This document shows, piece by piece, positions 20,625-29,803 of a DNA stretch of 64,000 nt. This DNA comes from Pragia fontium DSM 5563 = ATCC 49100. Lineage in GTDB: Bacteria > Pseudomonadota > Gammaproteobacteria > Enterobacterales > Enterobacteriaceae. Location of the stretch: NCBI RefSeq assembly GCF_900112475.1, contig NZ_FOLW01000006.1, positions 124,001-188,000 on the forward strand. The letters are read 5' to 3'. The notes beneath the pieces were generated by a model. The model saw only the letters and a list, made by a program, of their open reading frames with translations. It was not told where the DNA came from and did not search any database. Numbering within the stretch: position 1 is the first letter of the stretch; every line of letters starts with the position of its first letter. The position numbers and the translations under genes are program-made.

Positions 20625-21341
20625 TTATTTCGCGTCAGCCAAATCCTTCGGCATTCCACCCTGCATATTCTGCCAAATTGCGCCGCTGGCTTTACCATAG
20701 TGGCGAACACAATCCATCACCTGATCGTGCAGCTTATCCTGACAAATATCAGAAAGCTTGCGATAGAAATTAATCGCCAACTGACGGGCTTCTGGATTAG
20801 AGAAATAATAGCGTCCAACGCGCATGTACAACCCTCTAATCCCATTGAGAATCAAACCATAAATCGGGTTTCCGGAAGCAAACGCCAAACCGCGAAAAAT
20901 ATTATAGTCGAGCTCAGTAAAGGTTTCTGAACCCTCATCAAACTTTTCAGCCTGAGCTAACACTTCCTGCGCTTTTTCTGGATTTTGACGAACTGCCGCA
21001 CGAATAAAGATCGAAGCGATATTCGTTCTAACGGCCAACAGGTTATCAATAAGCTGCGGCACGCTATCGTGATCCAATCGAGCCAACGTTTCTAGCAGGC
21101 TTAGGCTGGAAGTTTCCCAAAAGTTATTCACTTTAGTAGGCTTGCCGTGCTGAATGGTTAACCAGCCATCACGAGCTAAACGTTGTAATACTTCGCGTAA
21201 AGTTGTACGGGTTACCCCAATTAATTCAGATAGTTCCCGTTCTGCAGGAAGGATAGAGCCAGGAGGAAAACGATTATTCCAAATACTCTCTATCAAATAC
21301 TCTTCCGCAAATCCTGCCGGACTCTGCGCCTTGATCACCAT
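20625..21341 (-). CDS. fadR: Fatty acid metabolism regulator FadR
   Basis: GntR-family regulator of 238 residues (E. coli FadR 239). The DNA-binding domain reads [20 protein letters not shown] and then [15 protein letters not shown]; the acyl-CoA-binding FCD-like domain contains [20 protein letters not shown], nearly identical to E. coli. FadR represses fad beta-oxidation genes and activates fabA/fabB, and long-chain acyl-CoA releases it from DNA. The usual neighbour nhaB is absent; dsbB diverges upstream after 304 bases. Confidence 0.96.
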   Translation of the reverse strand: MVIKAQSPAGFAEEYLIESIWNNRFPPGSILPAERELSELIGVTRTTLREVLQRLARDGWLTIQHGKPTKVNNFWETSSLSLLETLARLDHDSVPQLIDNLLAVRTNIASIFIRAAVRQNPEKAQEVLAQAEKFDEGSETFTELDYNIFRGLAFASGNPIYGLILNGIRGLYMRVGRYYFSNPEARQLAINFYRKLSDICQDKLHDQVMDCVRHYGKASGAIWQNMQGGMPKDLADAK

Positions 21342-21645
21342 AAAAGTGTTATTCCATTAGGGTACATAAATAATTATTCATTGCGCGCATCATATCAGAT
21401 GCGTCTGGTTGGTTATAGCATCAAGCCATATTGATTAGAGGAAACTGTGGTTTATGTTGCAAAAATAACGAATTTCTAGCGTTAAAAGTTTTTCTTAATC
21501 AAATTAATAAACAGTAGAACAAGAATTTTAGCGCAAATAGGTCAAATCTGGCTCAGAAAATGCATTTCAAAGATGGCATAGCGATAAAACTAGTTTAAAC
21601 TAATCAACACTGGCGATCGCTGATACATATTAAAGTGAATGAATC
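21342..21645. other. Divergent intergenic region fadR/dsbB
   Basis: About 300 AT-rich bases that must hold the promoters of fadR (minus) and dsbB (plus). I see no convincing operator, repeat or small gene in it. Confidence 0.6.
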
Positions 21646-22173
21646 ATGTTACGTTTTTTAAATAGCTGTTCAAAAGGAAGAAGTGCTTGGCTGCTACTCG
21701 CTCTGAGCGTCATTGTATTAGAATCTATTGCCCTTTATTTCCAGCACGTCATGCTACTAAAACCCTGCGTACTCTGCATTTATGAACGCTGTGCGTTGTT
21801 TGGTATTCTTGGCGCTGCATTAATTGGCCTTATCTCTCCATCTTCAACGCTGCTTCGTTATGCCGCTTTAGGGCTCTGGTTATACAGCACCATTGAAGGT
21901 CTGATGCTGACGTGGAAACATACCATGATCCAGCTTTACCCTTCTCCAGCGAATATTTGCGATATTTTCGTAAACTTTCCAACCTGGCTACCCCTTGATA
22001 AGTGGATGCCGGCGGTGTTTATGGCCAATGGTGACTGCTCAGAAAAACAGTGGGCGTTTTTATCATTAGAAATGCCGCAGTGGTTGCTGATTATTTTCGC
22101 CATCAATCTGGTGCTGGTTTTACTGGTTATTATTGCTCAGTTTGTAAAACCTAAAAGACGCTTCTTCTCTTAA
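21646..22173 (+). CDS. dsbB: Disulfide bond formation protein DsbB
   Basis: Inner-membrane quinone-dependent oxidase, 175 residues, which reoxidises periplasmic DsbA. Four transmembrane helices are visible. The two periplasmic cysteine pairs are Cys41/Cys44 (CVLC) and Cys105/Cys131, the arrangement required for relay from DsbA to ubiquinone. The family Arg (YERCALFG) follows the CVLC motif. It ends just before a strong hairpin terminator. No upstream partner gene is on the same strand. Confidence 0.94.
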   Translation: MLRFLNSCSKGRSAWLLLALSVIVLESIALYFQHVMLLKPCVLCIYERCALFGILGAALIGLISPSSTLLRYAALGLWLYSTIEGLMLTWKHTMIQLYPSPANICDIFVNFPTWLPLDKWMPAVFMANGDCSEKQWAFLSLEMPQWLLIIFAINLVLVLLVIIAQFVKPKRRFFS

Positions 22174-22190
22174 TAAGAGATGATTACCTA

Positions 22191-22225
22191 AATAAAAACG
22201 GCATCTTTAAGATGCCGTTTTTATT
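22191..22225. terminator. Bidirectional terminator after dsbB
   Basis: Near-continuous 17-bp perfect inverted repeat (22191-22207 with 22209-22225; core AACGGCATCTT / AAGATGCCGTT) with A-rich and T-rich flanks. On the minus strand it directly follows the stop codon of a possible small gene. Confidence 0.9.
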
Positions 22226-22295
22226 TGCCGAATTTACCCACCACTATTTTATTCACACGCTTTTTACTGTTCAGTGCGGTAAATAAAGAATCCAT
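22221..22295 (-). CDS. Possible small basic peptide (24 residues), unrecognised
   Basis: A short reading frame starting MDSLFTALNSKKRVNK and ending KFGK, net basic. Its stop codon (22221-22223) lies inside the far arm of the dsbB terminator, so the hairpin would end its transcript exactly after the coding sequence. A purine-rich GGGGAAG lies about 12 bases upstream of the ATG, which is farther than ideal. I do not recognise the peptide, and the case rests on position and composition only. A chance reading frame is quite possible. Confidence 0.3.
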   Translation of the reverse strand: MDSLFTALNSKKRVNKIVVGKFGK

Positions 22296-22724
22296 GGTTA
22301 TTGGTGTCTTCCCCTTATATCAGGGATTGGTAGCTCATCGTCTTTACTGGTGGGGTATGGGGTTAAGCGCGACTTAACAAAAAAAAAATTTCATTATTAT
22401 TATTAATTTGTTGATACACCAATCATATGTAATTGTGGCTTGTGCAGCGTCCATAACTTCTCTGCATCCATTAATATAATAAAAACTCGTTATACCAAGA
22501 TGTTATCCCCCGCCAGTCGGGGGTATTTTTTATCCTGTTATTCACTCCCTCATCTTATTAGTGCTACATAACCACTTTAGTTCTGATGACTTTCCCCTGC
22601 CAACGCTAAACTTGCTCAAACAATAATTTTGATATTGTTTATCAAATTATATGACTTACCTTTCGTTATCAGAACAATTACATTGAGGTCTCTATTGATG
22701 AGTACCATTGAAAAGGAGTTTTTC
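22296..22724. other. Intergenic region with an orphan terminator
   Basis: AT-rich DNA between the dsbB terminator region and the ankyrin-protein gene. It holds a short inverted repeat GTTAAG / CTTAAC (around 22362-22378) followed by an A run, and a plus-strand terminator at 22507-22532. No tRNA or clear coding sequence is seen. Confidence 0.5.
22507..22532 (+). terminator. Rho-independent terminator with no assigned upstream gene
   Basis: A CCCCC / GGGGG stem (22507-22511 with 22519-22523) is followed by TATTTTTTAT. It would end a plus-strand transcript from the 22.3-22.5 kb region. dsbB already has its own terminator 300 bases earlier, so the transcript served is unknown. Confidence 0.7.
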
Positions 22725-23462
22725 TTGAAACATATCATTGCTATATGCGCCCTGCTTTCTCTCTCTTTTGCTTCACACGCCAAAATTGTGAATAACAATA
22801 ATCCTGAAGGATTTAAAGCATTCAAAATGGACTACGCTGAAATGACCGATATTGCTAATCCCAATAAACTAGCATGGCGTGTTTTTTACGATAAACCCTC
22901 TACCGGTAAAGATCACCTATGGTTTGATGCGGTGAAACAAGGGGATTTAGACACAGTTAAAGCGATGCTGGCGGCCGGACAAGATATCGAAGCAAAAGAT
23001 ACCGGCAGCCTCGATCAAACTGCGTTGGGCTGGGCCGCCTTTATCGGTTATGACGATATGGTGGACTATCTGATTGCTCAGAAAGCCAACCTATGGGCCA
23101 CCGATAAAGGTGACGTCTATAACACGTTAAAATCTGCTGTATTGGGGAAAAATACCAAAGTGGTAGAAAAGATTTATACCCTGCTAAAAGACCAAGTTAA
23201 TATTAACGATCAAACGTTAGAAGACGATGGTGAAACGCTGGTTATGGTTGCTGCCAGCAATAACCGCATTGAAACGGTAAAATACCTGATCGGTATCGGC
23301 GCTAACGTGAATATCTCAACCACCACACAAGATAAAAGCTTAAATTCTTATGACCAAAGCCCATTAACTTATGCTTGTAAGCGTGATTTAAAAGAGATGC
23401 AGCAGCTATTAATTGCTCATGGTGCTGTTAACCATCGAACTAAATTAGCGGCCTGTGACTAA
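22725..23462 (+). CDS. Exported ankyrin-repeat protein (TTG start)
   Basis: About 245 residues: a signal peptide (KHIIAICALLSLSFASHA) then ankyrin-type helices, for example HLWFDAVKQGDLDTVKAML, TALGWAAFIGYDDMVDYLI, LVMVAASNNRIETVKYLIG and PLTYACKRDLKEMQQLLIA, so 4 to 5 repeats. The TTG at 22725 is preferred because AGGAG lies six bases upstream and the signal peptide then starts directly. An ATG at 22698 (GAGG nine bases upstream) would place nine extra residues before it. Periplasmic ankyrin proteins often act as binding or inhibitor partners, such as AnkB with catalase; the partner here is unknown. Confidence 0.75.
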   Translation: MKHIIAICALLSLSFASHAKIVNNNNPEGFKAFKMDYAEMTDIANPNKLAWRVFYDKPSTGKDHLWFDAVKQGDLDTVKAMLAAGQDIEAKDTGSLDQTALGWAAFIGYDDMVDYLIAQKANLWATDKGDVYNTLKSAVLGKNTKVVEKIYTLLKDQVNINDQTLEDDGETLVMVAASNNRIETVKYLIGIGANVNISTTTQDKSLNSYDQSPLTYACKRDLKEMQQLLIAHGAVNHRTKLAACD

Positions 23463-23828
23463 TATGAAGTGAACAAGATAGAGACTCGAGTTACATTTAT
23501 TTGATTTTTTATTCACTGTGTGCAGCTATCACTCAATAATTTAACTCATGAGATACAATAGTTAGGCTAACTAGTAAATATGACAGTTACAACGCTTTAG
23601 CTATTTCGTTAATATTAACTCGCTATAAATTGTTGCGTTCTATTATGTGTTAGTTCTTTTGCCCTGCCTCTGTGGGGCTTTTTTGTGCCTGAAAAAGTAA
23701 TGGAAAGGAAATACATACCTATATCATGGTTAATTGAACGCAAGTTTCATACTACTCTCTAGATATGTTAGAACATTATCCTTTTATAGTATTCATACTC
23801 GGATACTCTTGCTATCAACCCACTTAAA
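23463..23828. other. Gene-free stretch with a weak terminator
   Basis: AT-rich DNA between convergent genes. A GCCC...GGGC stem followed by six Ts (23661-23684) is a plausible, though weak, terminator for the ankyrin gene about 200 bases upstream. I see nothing else. Confidence 0.5.
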
Positions 23829-24275
23829 TCAATCAGTACAGCTAAAATGTAGAAGATAATTCCCATAGCTAGATTCAAAAATATACTCATCATATAAAGA
23901 ACCGTACCAGATTGGTGGAGCCGTAATGAGCCTATAAACTTTAAAATTATCCATTATCTCAAAGAGCATGTCATAAAAGCCGTTCATTATGGACATTCGG
24001 GTATTCTTATGTAGACTGTCAAGATCCTCATGCTCAAAAAACCAACGTCCCGCAGTTACTTCTACGTCATCAAAGTTCACTATTTCAAGATTTGGATGCC
24101 AATACTCAGGCGGGAATGATTCCGTTAATGATTTGTGATATTTATTAATTGAATCAAGTAGCGACTTACCATCTTCTAGCTTGACTATGTAATAATCGGA
24201 AACTCGATCGCAGTCATGATTGATTAACTCAAGTAGATGTAAGTATCCGTTTATTTTCTCAACATATTTATCCAT
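23829..24275 (-). CDS. Hypothetical cytosolic protein, 148 residues
   Basis: Not recognised. The product is acidic, without signal peptide or membrane segment, and rich in aromatic residues (FPPEYWHPNL, AGRWFFEHEDL, APPIWYGSLYDEYIF). Base composition is more AT-rich than the housekeeping genes around it and the ribosome site is poor, both signs of acquired DNA. The size, acidity and isolated position resemble immunity proteins of polymorphic toxins, but no toxin gene is adjacent and this is a guess. Confidence 0.55.
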   Translation of the reverse strand: MDKYVEKINGYLHLLELINHDCDRVSDYYIVKLEDGKSLLDSINKYHKSLTESFPPEYWHPNLEIVNFDDVEVTAGRWFFEHEDLDSLHKNTRMSIMNGFYDMLFEIMDNFKVYRLITAPPIWYGSLYDEYIFESSYGNYLLHFSCTD

Positions 24276-24472
24276 GATTTCTTTTACACATATCTATAGA
24301 GCAGTATATGAAACGTAGAATGAGATTTAGCAAAATAGTACTAATTTTCACTGACACGAATAGAGCATACATCAATCCAAACAATCTACCGCATTTATGA
24401 AAAATAGATGAGGGAATGCCCCCGATACCCCGACAATAAATGGATAATTAATAGGTTTATAAACTCAATTAA

Positions 24473-24919
24473 TTATCTAGCCCAACCGGGCTTATTCAAT
24501 ATATGGTCCTGCCAGTCAACCACTTCGCTTTCCGGTACCGCTATATGGCGAACCGTGATTCTGGCAGCATGCATCGCTGATTTAGAACCCACCAGCAACG
24601 GATGCCATTCAGGTAATGACTGACCTTCTGCTATCAAACGATAAGCACAGGTTGGTGGTAGCCAGCTAAAGGTCGGTAAATTATCTCTGGTCAGCTTTAT
24701 ACAATCCTCTTCCAGTTCGAAGCGGCGATCGTAATTACGGCACTGACAGCTTTTAATATTCAGCTGATCGCAGGCAACGTTAGTGAAATAGATTTCATCG
24801 GTATCTTCATCCATCAGCTTATTCAGACAACACTGACCACACCCATCACACAGCGACTCCCATTCATCATCGGTCATTTCAGATAAAGTTTTTTGCTGCC
24901 AAAAAGGGGTCTGACTCAT
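24473..24919 (-). CDS. ycgN: UPF0260 (YkgJ-type, Cys-rich) protein YcgN
   Basis: 148 residues that match E. coli YcgN. Conserved cysteines are in [39 protein letters not shown] and PPTCAYR, consistent with a metal or iron-sulfur site of the YkgJ/CxxCxxCC family. The biochemical function is not established. It lies downstream of ycgM on the same strand, part of the ycgL-ycgM-ycgN neighbourhood next to minCDE found in E. coli, but a terminator hairpin separates it from ycgM. Confidence 0.9.
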   Translation of the reverse strand: MSQTPFWQQKTLSEMTDDEWESLCDGCGQCCLNKLMDEDTDEIYFTNVACDQLNIKSCQCRNYDRRFELEEDCIKLTRDNLPTFSWLPPTCAYRLIAEGQSLPEWHPLLVGSKSAMHAARITVRHIAVPESEVVDWQDHILNKPGWAR

Positions 24920-24968
24920 TACGCTATTCCACTCATTACTATAAAAAACAAGGCCTATCTAAAATCAA

Positions 24969-24996
24969 ACGCCTGTAACAGTGAGGTTACAGGCGT
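24969..24996 (-). terminator. Terminator after ycgM
   Basis: Perfect 11-bp inverted repeat ACGCCTGTAAC / GTTACAGGCGT (24969-24979 with 24986-24996). It is followed on the minus strand by a TTGATTTTA tail. Confidence 0.7.
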
Positions 24997-25022
24997 CAAC
25001 GATAATAGATGATATAAATTGA

Positions 25023-25679
25023 TTATAACACGCGACTGCTAATTTCTTTACCATTAAGGGAAACGGTGAAACGATCGCCATGTTCTATCGGCCCTACGCC
25101 GGATGGTGTACCAGTTAAAATGATATCTCCCGGCCGCAACGTAAAGAACCGACTCATATAGGCGATCAACGGTAAAATTGGCGTGATCATCTCTTTCGTA
25201 TTGCCGCTTTGACGGATTTCATCGTTAATGGTTAGCGATAAAGTGGCCTGTTGAGCATCCCCAAACTGCCCTACCGGAATAAAACCCGATATCGGGCAAG
25301 CGCCATCAAATGCCTTGGCTTTTTCCCATGGTTCGCCCGCTTTTTTGCATTCGGCTTGTAAATCACGCAGCGTTAAATCGATGGCAATACCGTAGCCTAC
25401 AATGGCGTTTGCCACTCGGCCTTCATCCGCATTCTTTAACGGCAGACCGATCAAAACCGCCAGTTCAACCTCATAGTGAACTGAGCCAAACCCGTCAGGA
25501 ATGGCGATTGGCTGAGTAATATCACAAAGCGAAGTTTCAGGTTTGATGAATAATAACGGCTGTTTTGGCGCATTATCCCCCATCTCTTTAATATGATCAG
25601 AATAATTCTTACCTACGCAGACAACTTTACTTACCGGTAACTCTAATAAGTCACCCTGCCAGTCCCGATGTTGATACAT
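25023..25679 (-). CDS. ycgM: Fumarylacetoacetate hydrolase-family protein YcgM
   Basis: 218 residues of the FAH superfamily, matching E. coli YcgM. Family signatures are VGKNYSDHIKEMG, SVHYEVELAVLIG (metal-binding Glu residues), AFDGACPISGF and ILTGTPSGVGP. Related FAHD1-type enzymes act as acylpyruvate hydrolase, oxaloacetate decarboxylase or oxaloacetate tautomerase; the E. coli reaction is not settled. Cytosolic. The gene order ycgL - transglycosylase - ycgM - ycgN differs from E. coli only by the inserted transglycosylase. Confidence 0.9.
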   Translation of the reverse strand: MYQHRDWQGDLLELPVSKVVCVGKNYSDHIKEMGDNAPKQPLLFIKPETSLCDITQPIAIPDGFGSVHYEVELAVLIGLPLKNADEGRVANAIVGYGIAIDLTLRDLQAECKKAGEPWEKAKAFDGACPISGFIPVGQFGDAQQATLSLTINDEIRQSGNTKEMITPILPLIAYMSRFFTLRPGDIILTGTPSGVGPIEHGDRFTVSLNGKEISSRVL

Positions 25680-25835
25680 ATGTTTACTACTCCTTCACAT
25701 AACCATGATCTGGTTCAGTCGGTTTACGGACTTATTATTTACCCGGCAGCGATGCAACGCTAACCTGATATTATCGTCCAACTATGATCTCAACATCATA
25801 TCACTGTACCAATAATGAAAACTTAGATTCACCGC

Positions 25836-26882
25836 TTAGTTTTGTATAACTTTATCCGCTAATGTGCCAATACTAATGGCAAAATAGGTAGAACGATTCC
25901 AATGCATGATGGTGCGGAAGTTATTAAACACCAAAAAGGTTCTGCCCTCAGCGTCATCAGGCTGAATAATCCATGCTCGCTGACCGGTAGGAACTTTCTT
26001 CGATAGTTTAATCCCTAACGTCTTCCATTCCCCAACCGTCTTGGATTTTTCATCTTCCAACCCAATCCACTCACGATTAAACTTTTTCGAAATGCGAACT
26101 TCCTGACCCCAACTCTCTTTATTATTCCACCCTTCAGTGGCTAAATAGTTGGCCGTTGAAGCAAACACATCATCCAAATTATTCCAGATATCAATCCGAC
26201 CATCGCCATCACCGTCCATGCCATAGGTAATAAAGGATGTTGGCATAAACTGGCATTGCCCCATAGCGCCAGCCCACGAGCCTTTAAGTTGATCGGCGGT
26301 GATATGCTTCTGCTGCAAAATTTGTAGGGCAGCCATCAGTTGTTTTGTGAAGAACGCTTCTCTACGTCCCTCAAAAGCCAACGTTGACATGGCTGAAATA
26401 ATATCCTCTTTCCCCTGCATCTTGCCGAAGTTACTTTCCATTCCCCATAGAGCAACAATATAGTTAGCCGGAACCCCGGATCGTTCACTGGCTCGACTTA
26501 GCTTATCCTGGTTAGCATGGTACATCTGACGAGCTCTTTGCACCTTTTTATGAGGGAGAACCCGTCGTAGGTAATCGTCCAACGTTATCTTTTTCTCTAA
26601 CTGATTCTGATCGGACTGGATCACCCGATTGAGAAAATAAACATTGGCAAACGCCTGATCAATTGTTTGCTGGTCAATACCTTGCGCCAGAGCTTTAGCT
26701 TTTAATTTTTCGATATAAGCAGGAAACTGGGATTCGTCATTAGGCACAACGTCTATCACCGGAACTGGCGCTACCGGCAATTCGGTCAAAACAGTTTCAG
26801 CTCCGATAACGTTACCAGAACCCCCAACCAACACCGCTGCGCCCATTAACCAAGCCATTATTGATAATTTCACTACGTCCAT
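25836..26882 (-). CDS. Periplasmic lytic murein transglycosylase, MltB-like (SLT_2)
   Basis: 348 residues with an N-terminal hydrophobic signal (LSIMAWLMGAAVLVGG) but no lipobox Cys, so it is secreted and soluble or anchored, unlike lipoprotein MltB. The SLT_2 domain shows the catalytic Glu149 in VALWGMESNFGKMQG, AGAMGQCQFMPTSF and an EF-hand-like DGDGDGRID at 223-231 as in MltB, followed by WNNLDDVFASTANYL. It would cleave peptidoglycan glycan strands leaving 1,6-anhydro ends. It sits between ycgM and ycgL, in the same direction as both. Confidence 0.88.
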   Translation of the reverse strand: MDVVKLSIMAWLMGAAVLVGGSGNVIGAETVLTELPVAPVPVIDVVPNDESQFPAYIEKLKAKALAQGIDQQTIDQAFANVYFLNRVIQSDQNQLEKKITLDDYLRRVLPHKKVQRARQMYHANQDKLSRASERSGVPANYIVALWGMESNFGKMQGKEDIISAMSTLAFEGRREAFFTKQLMAALQILQQKHITADQLKGSWAGAMGQCQFMPTSFITYGMDGDGDGRIDIWNNLDDVFASTANYLATEGWNNKESWGQEVRISKKFNREWIGLEDEKSKTVGEWKTLGIKLSKKVPTGQRAWIIQPDDAEGRTFLVFNNFRTIMHWNRSTYFAISIGTLADKVIQN

Positions 26883-26939
26883 CCTGAAGCATATTTACTT
26901 TAAAAAGTTAAACGGCAATATCTATATTTACCCCACGCA

Positions 26940-27221
26940 TTAATCTTCTGTTGACCAACCATATTCTTCAGGTTGTTGCAGCAAACTCTCTATCGGCGGT
27001 GGCACCTGTAAATAAAAGCCCTTCTCGGTTAAATCCTGCTTCACCCGTACGATATCCGCTGATGCCAGACGCTCTCGGCTATCGAGCGACAGCGTCATCA
27101 CAAAAATCGGTTTACCAAAATTAGCCATTAACTCTTCTGGTACTTTGGAGAAATCATCCTGCTTTTCTATATAAATATAGGTCTGATCGCGCTTATTACT
27201 TCGATAAATTGCACACAACAT
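26940..27221 (-). CDS. ycgL: YcgL-domain protein
   Basis: 93 residues (E. coli YcgL is about 97) with the family opening [20 protein letters not shown] followed by [16 protein letters not shown]. Small cytosolic protein of unknown function, conserved beside minCDE in gamma-proteobacteria. It diverges from minC with 147 bases between the starts. Confidence 0.92.
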   Translation of the reverse strand: MLCAIYRSNKRDQTYIYIEKQDDFSKVPEELMANFGKPIFVMTLSLDSRERLASADIVRVKQDLTEKGFYLQVPPPIESLLQQPEEYGWSTED

Positions 27222-27368
27222 ATGTCATTACGCTCTAATTAATTTATTCATTGACTTGCCTAGATATGCCGCTAACTATAACATGCAGTATCCGTTCGTG
27301 TATTTTACAATATTGAACTTTAAAGCAGTGCTTTGACGTTAGTTAGAGCCAAAATTGAGTCAGGATAG

Positions 27369-28052
27369 ATGTCACAATCGCCAATTGAATTAAAAGGCAG
27401 TAGTTTTACTCTGTCAGTTGTTCATTTAAATCATTCAGAACCTGAAGTTATTCGTGAAGCTTTAACCGAAAAAGTAAAGCAGGCACCGGCGTTTTTACAA
27501 AACGCCCCAGTGGTTCTGAACGTTGCTACTCTACCTTCCGATGCTGATTGGTTACAAATCCAACGCGCCGTATCGGATGCAGGTTTACGTGTGGTTGGCG
27601 TAAGTGGTTTTCAGAATGACGAGCAAAAGCTTTCCATTCAATTGGCTGGCTTACCGTTATTGACGGAAGGAAAAGCGCCGAAATCACCAAAATCTGCGCC
27701 TATTGTGGCACCGCCGCCAGTCGTGAAAACACGAATTATCAGTACGCCTATCCGTACCGGTCAGCAGATTTATGCCCGCGATTGCGACCTCATCGTCACC
27801 AGCCATGTTAGTGCCGGTGCCGAGCTGATTGCCGACGGTAATATTCATGTCTATGGCATGATGCGCGGTCGTGCCCTTGCTGGAGCCAGCGGTGACGCTA
27901 GTTGTCAGGTATTTTGTACCCAGCTTGCAGCTGAATTGGTATCAATTGCCGGTCAATATTGGTTAAGTGACCGGATACCAGCTACATTTTATGAGCACAG
28001 CGCCCGTCTGTTTTTGAAAGATAATATTTTAACCATTGAATCATTAAATTAA
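27369..28052 (+). CDS. minC: Septum site-determining protein MinC
   Basis: 227 residues (E. coli 231). The N-terminal domain inhibits FtsZ polymerisation. A proline-rich linker ([14 protein letters not shown]) at about residue 115 leads to the C-terminal beta-helix that binds MinD ([32 protein letters not shown]). First gene of minCDE, with AGGA five bases from the ATG. It blocks division at the poles in concert with MinD and MinE. Confidence 0.97.
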   Translation: MSQSPIELKGSSFTLSVVHLNHSEPEVIREALTEKVKQAPAFLQNAPVVLNVATLPSDADWLQIQRAVSDAGLRVVGVSGFQNDEQKLSIQLAGLPLLTEGKAPKSPKSAPIVAPPPVVKTRIISTPIRTGQQIYARDCDLIVTSHVSAGAELIADGNIHVYGMMRGRALAGASGDASCQVFCTQLAAELVSIAGQYWLSDRIPATFYEHSARLFLKDNILTIESLN

Positions 28053-28075
28053 GCCTTTTTTACAAGGAACACGCT

Positions 28076-28888
28076 ATGGCACGTATTATTGTTGTTACTT
28101 CCGGTAAGGGAGGCGTTGGTAAGACTACCTCCAGCGCTGCCATTGCTACTGGTTTAGCACAAAGAGGTAAAAAGACCGTTGTTATCGATTTCGATATCGG
28201 TTTACGTAATCTTGATCTGATCATGGGCTGTGAGCGCCGTGTCGTTTATGATTTTGTAAACGTTATTCAAGGTGATGCCACGCTAAATCAAGCACTGATC
28301 AAAGATAAACGTACAGATAACCTCTATATTCTGCCTGCGTCTCAAACCCGTGACAAAGATGCGCTAACCAAAGAAGGCGTCGCCAAAGTACTCGAAGATT
28401 TAAACGAGATGGGATACGACTTTGTTGTCTGTGACTCTCCTGCTGGTATTGAGAGTGGCGCCCTGATGGCGCTTTACTTTGCTGATGAAGCCATTATTAC
28501 CACTAACCCTGAAGTTTCATCGGTTCGCGACTCTGACCGTATTCTTGGCATTCTGGCTTCCAAGTCCAGACGCGCAGAAAATGGCGAAGATCCGATCAGA
28601 GAACATCTGTTGGTAACGCGTTATAACCCTGGCCGCGTAACTCGTGGTGATATGTTAAGCGTAGAAGACGTGGTCGAGATTCTACGTATTCCATTGGTTG
28701 GTGTGATTCCTGAAAGTCCATCGGTTTTACGGGCATCTAACCAAGGTGAACCGGTCATTCTTGATACCGAATCCGATGCAGGCGTAGCCTATTCCGATAC
28801 CATCGATCGCCTTCTTGGCGAAGAGAAACCATTCCGCTTCCTAACGGAAGAAAAGAAAGGTTTATTAAAGCGACTGTTCGGGGGATAA
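28076..28888 (+). CDS. minD: Septum site-determining ATPase MinD
   Basis: 270 residues, the same length as E. coli MinD. The deviant Walker A GKGGVGKTT is at about residues 10-18, the switch region includes DFDIGLRNLDL, and the second motif is VVCDSPAGIESGA. The C-terminal amphipathic helix (KKGLLKRLFGG) tethers the ATP-bound form to the membrane. It recruits MinC and is displaced by MinE. It lies 23 bases after minC and 6 before minE. Confidence 0.98.
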   Translation: MARIIVVTSGKGGVGKTTSSAAIATGLAQRGKKTVVIDFDIGLRNLDLIMGCERRVVYDFVNVIQGDATLNQALIKDKRTDNLYILPASQTRDKDALTKEGVAKVLEDLNEMGYDFVVCDSPAGIESGALMALYFADEAIITTNPEVSSVRDSDRILGILASKSRRAENGEDPIREHLLVTRYNPGRVTRGDMLSVEDVVEILRIPLVGVIPESPSVLRASNQGEPVILDTESDAGVAYSDTIDRLLGEEKPFRFLTEEKKGLLKRLFGG

Positions 28889-28894
28889 CGCATC

Positions 28895-29167
28895 ATGGCA
28901 CTGTTAGATTTCTTTCTGTCCCGCAAAAAGGCAACAGCCAATATTGCCAAGGAGCGGCTGCAAATTATCGTTGCCGAACGCCGTCGCGGAGACAGCGAAC
29001 CTCACTATTTGCCACAACTGAAAAGAGATATTCTTGAAGTTATCTGCAAATATGTACAAATCGATCCTGAAATGGTCAGCGTTCAGTTGGAGCAAAAAGG
29101 AGATGATATCTCCGTGTTAGAACTTAACGTTACCCTGCCGGAAAATGAAGAGCCGCCGAAGCGCTAA
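28895..29167 (+). CDS. minE: Cell division topological specificity factor MinE
   Basis: 90 residues (E. coli 88). It begins [20 protein letters not shown], the membrane-targeting helix and MinD-binding segment that stimulates MinD ATPase. The C-terminal half ([13 protein letters not shown] and following) dimerises for pole-to-pole oscillation. It is the last gene of minCDE and is followed by a long hairpin. Confidence 0.97.
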   Translation: MALLDFFLSRKKATANIAKERLQIIVAERRRGDSEPHYLPQLKRDILEVICKYVQIDPEMVSVQLEQKGDDISVLELNVTLPENEEPPKR

Positions 29168-29205
29168 ATAACCGCTTCCTGGTAAAAGTAACGGCAGTCT
29201 GGTCC

Positions 29206-29237
29206 CCGGTAACAGTAAATATTTTTACTGTTACCGG
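29206..29237. repeat. Perfect 14-bp inverted repeat downstream of minE
   Basis: CCGGTAACAGTAAA (29206-29219) is repeated inverted at 29224-29237 with a 4-base loop. It is not followed by a T run on either strand, so it may stabilise the minCDE mRNA 3' end or be a weak terminator. Confidence 0.7.
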
Positions 29238-29413
29238 AAATCGGGATAAAACAGAACAATAACAAATCAGAATCCACCAACCTCGTCCGACAAATACCCC
29301 CCATACCTATAAATAACACGCACAGAAACCTGCCGATAAATATCAGCAGGCAGAATATAACGCGTGGGAAACAGTATTTTTTATCGTTGGCGATATTAAA
29401 AATTATTCAACAA

Positions 29414-29803
29414 TCAATTTGATTTGGCTTTTCTGGCTATCATTTCAATTTCTACTTCGGCCCCCAAAGGCAAGCCCAGTACTGCGATGCAGGTTCGAGC
29501 TGGATAAGGCGCAGAAAAATATTTTTTATATTCTTCATTCATTTCTGAGAAATTTTCCATATCCGTCAGATAAACGTTAACCTTTACAACATCGCTCTCA
29601 CTCAAGCCAGCCGCTTTAAGCAACGCCAATAAATTTTTAAAACATTGAGCCGTTTGCTTTTGAATGTCATCTGCATAAGCAACGCCTGCTTCAGAATTCA
29701 TGGCCGTTTGCCCGGCAAAATAGACCAACTCTCCAGCGTCAACAGCATTGGAATAAGGCCCCGAGGCAACAATTTCTGGCGAATCGTAGACAATTCTTGG
29801 CAT
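29414..29803 (-). CDS. RidA-family enamine/imine deaminase
   Basis: 129 residues of the YjgF/YER057c/UK114 family. Landmarks are LVYFAGQTAMNSEAG, VVKVNVYLTDMENFSEMNE and PARTCIAVLGLPLGAEVEIE; the Arg103, Cys105 and Glu120 of the active-site cleft are present. RidA hydrolyses reactive 2-aminoacrylate-type imines made by PLP enzymes. A strong AAGGAG ribosome site is visible. It stands alone, with 580 bases of gene-free DNA before the plus-strand PAS-LuxR gene. It could be the housekeeping RidA or a paralogue tied to the adjacent catabolic cluster; the family name is firm, the specific role is not. Confidence 0.85.
   Translation of the reverse strand: MPRIVYDSPEIVASGPYSNAVDAGELVYFAGQTAMNSEAGVAYADDIQKQTAQCFKNLLALLKAAGLSESDVVKVNVYLTDMENFSEMNEEYKKYFSAPYPARTCIAVLGLPLGAEVEIEMIARKAKSN

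Noticed and set aside
22294-22377. Plus-strand 27-codon frame sharing the CCATGG with the small minus-strand peptide
   Set aside because: No ribosome site and unremarkable composition; the minus-strand frame is the better candidate.
23829-24275. Idea that the orphan 148-residue protein is an immunity protein of a toxin system
   Set aside because: Size and acidity fit, but there is no toxin, no repeat-rich effector and no paired gene nearby, so I left it as hypothetical.
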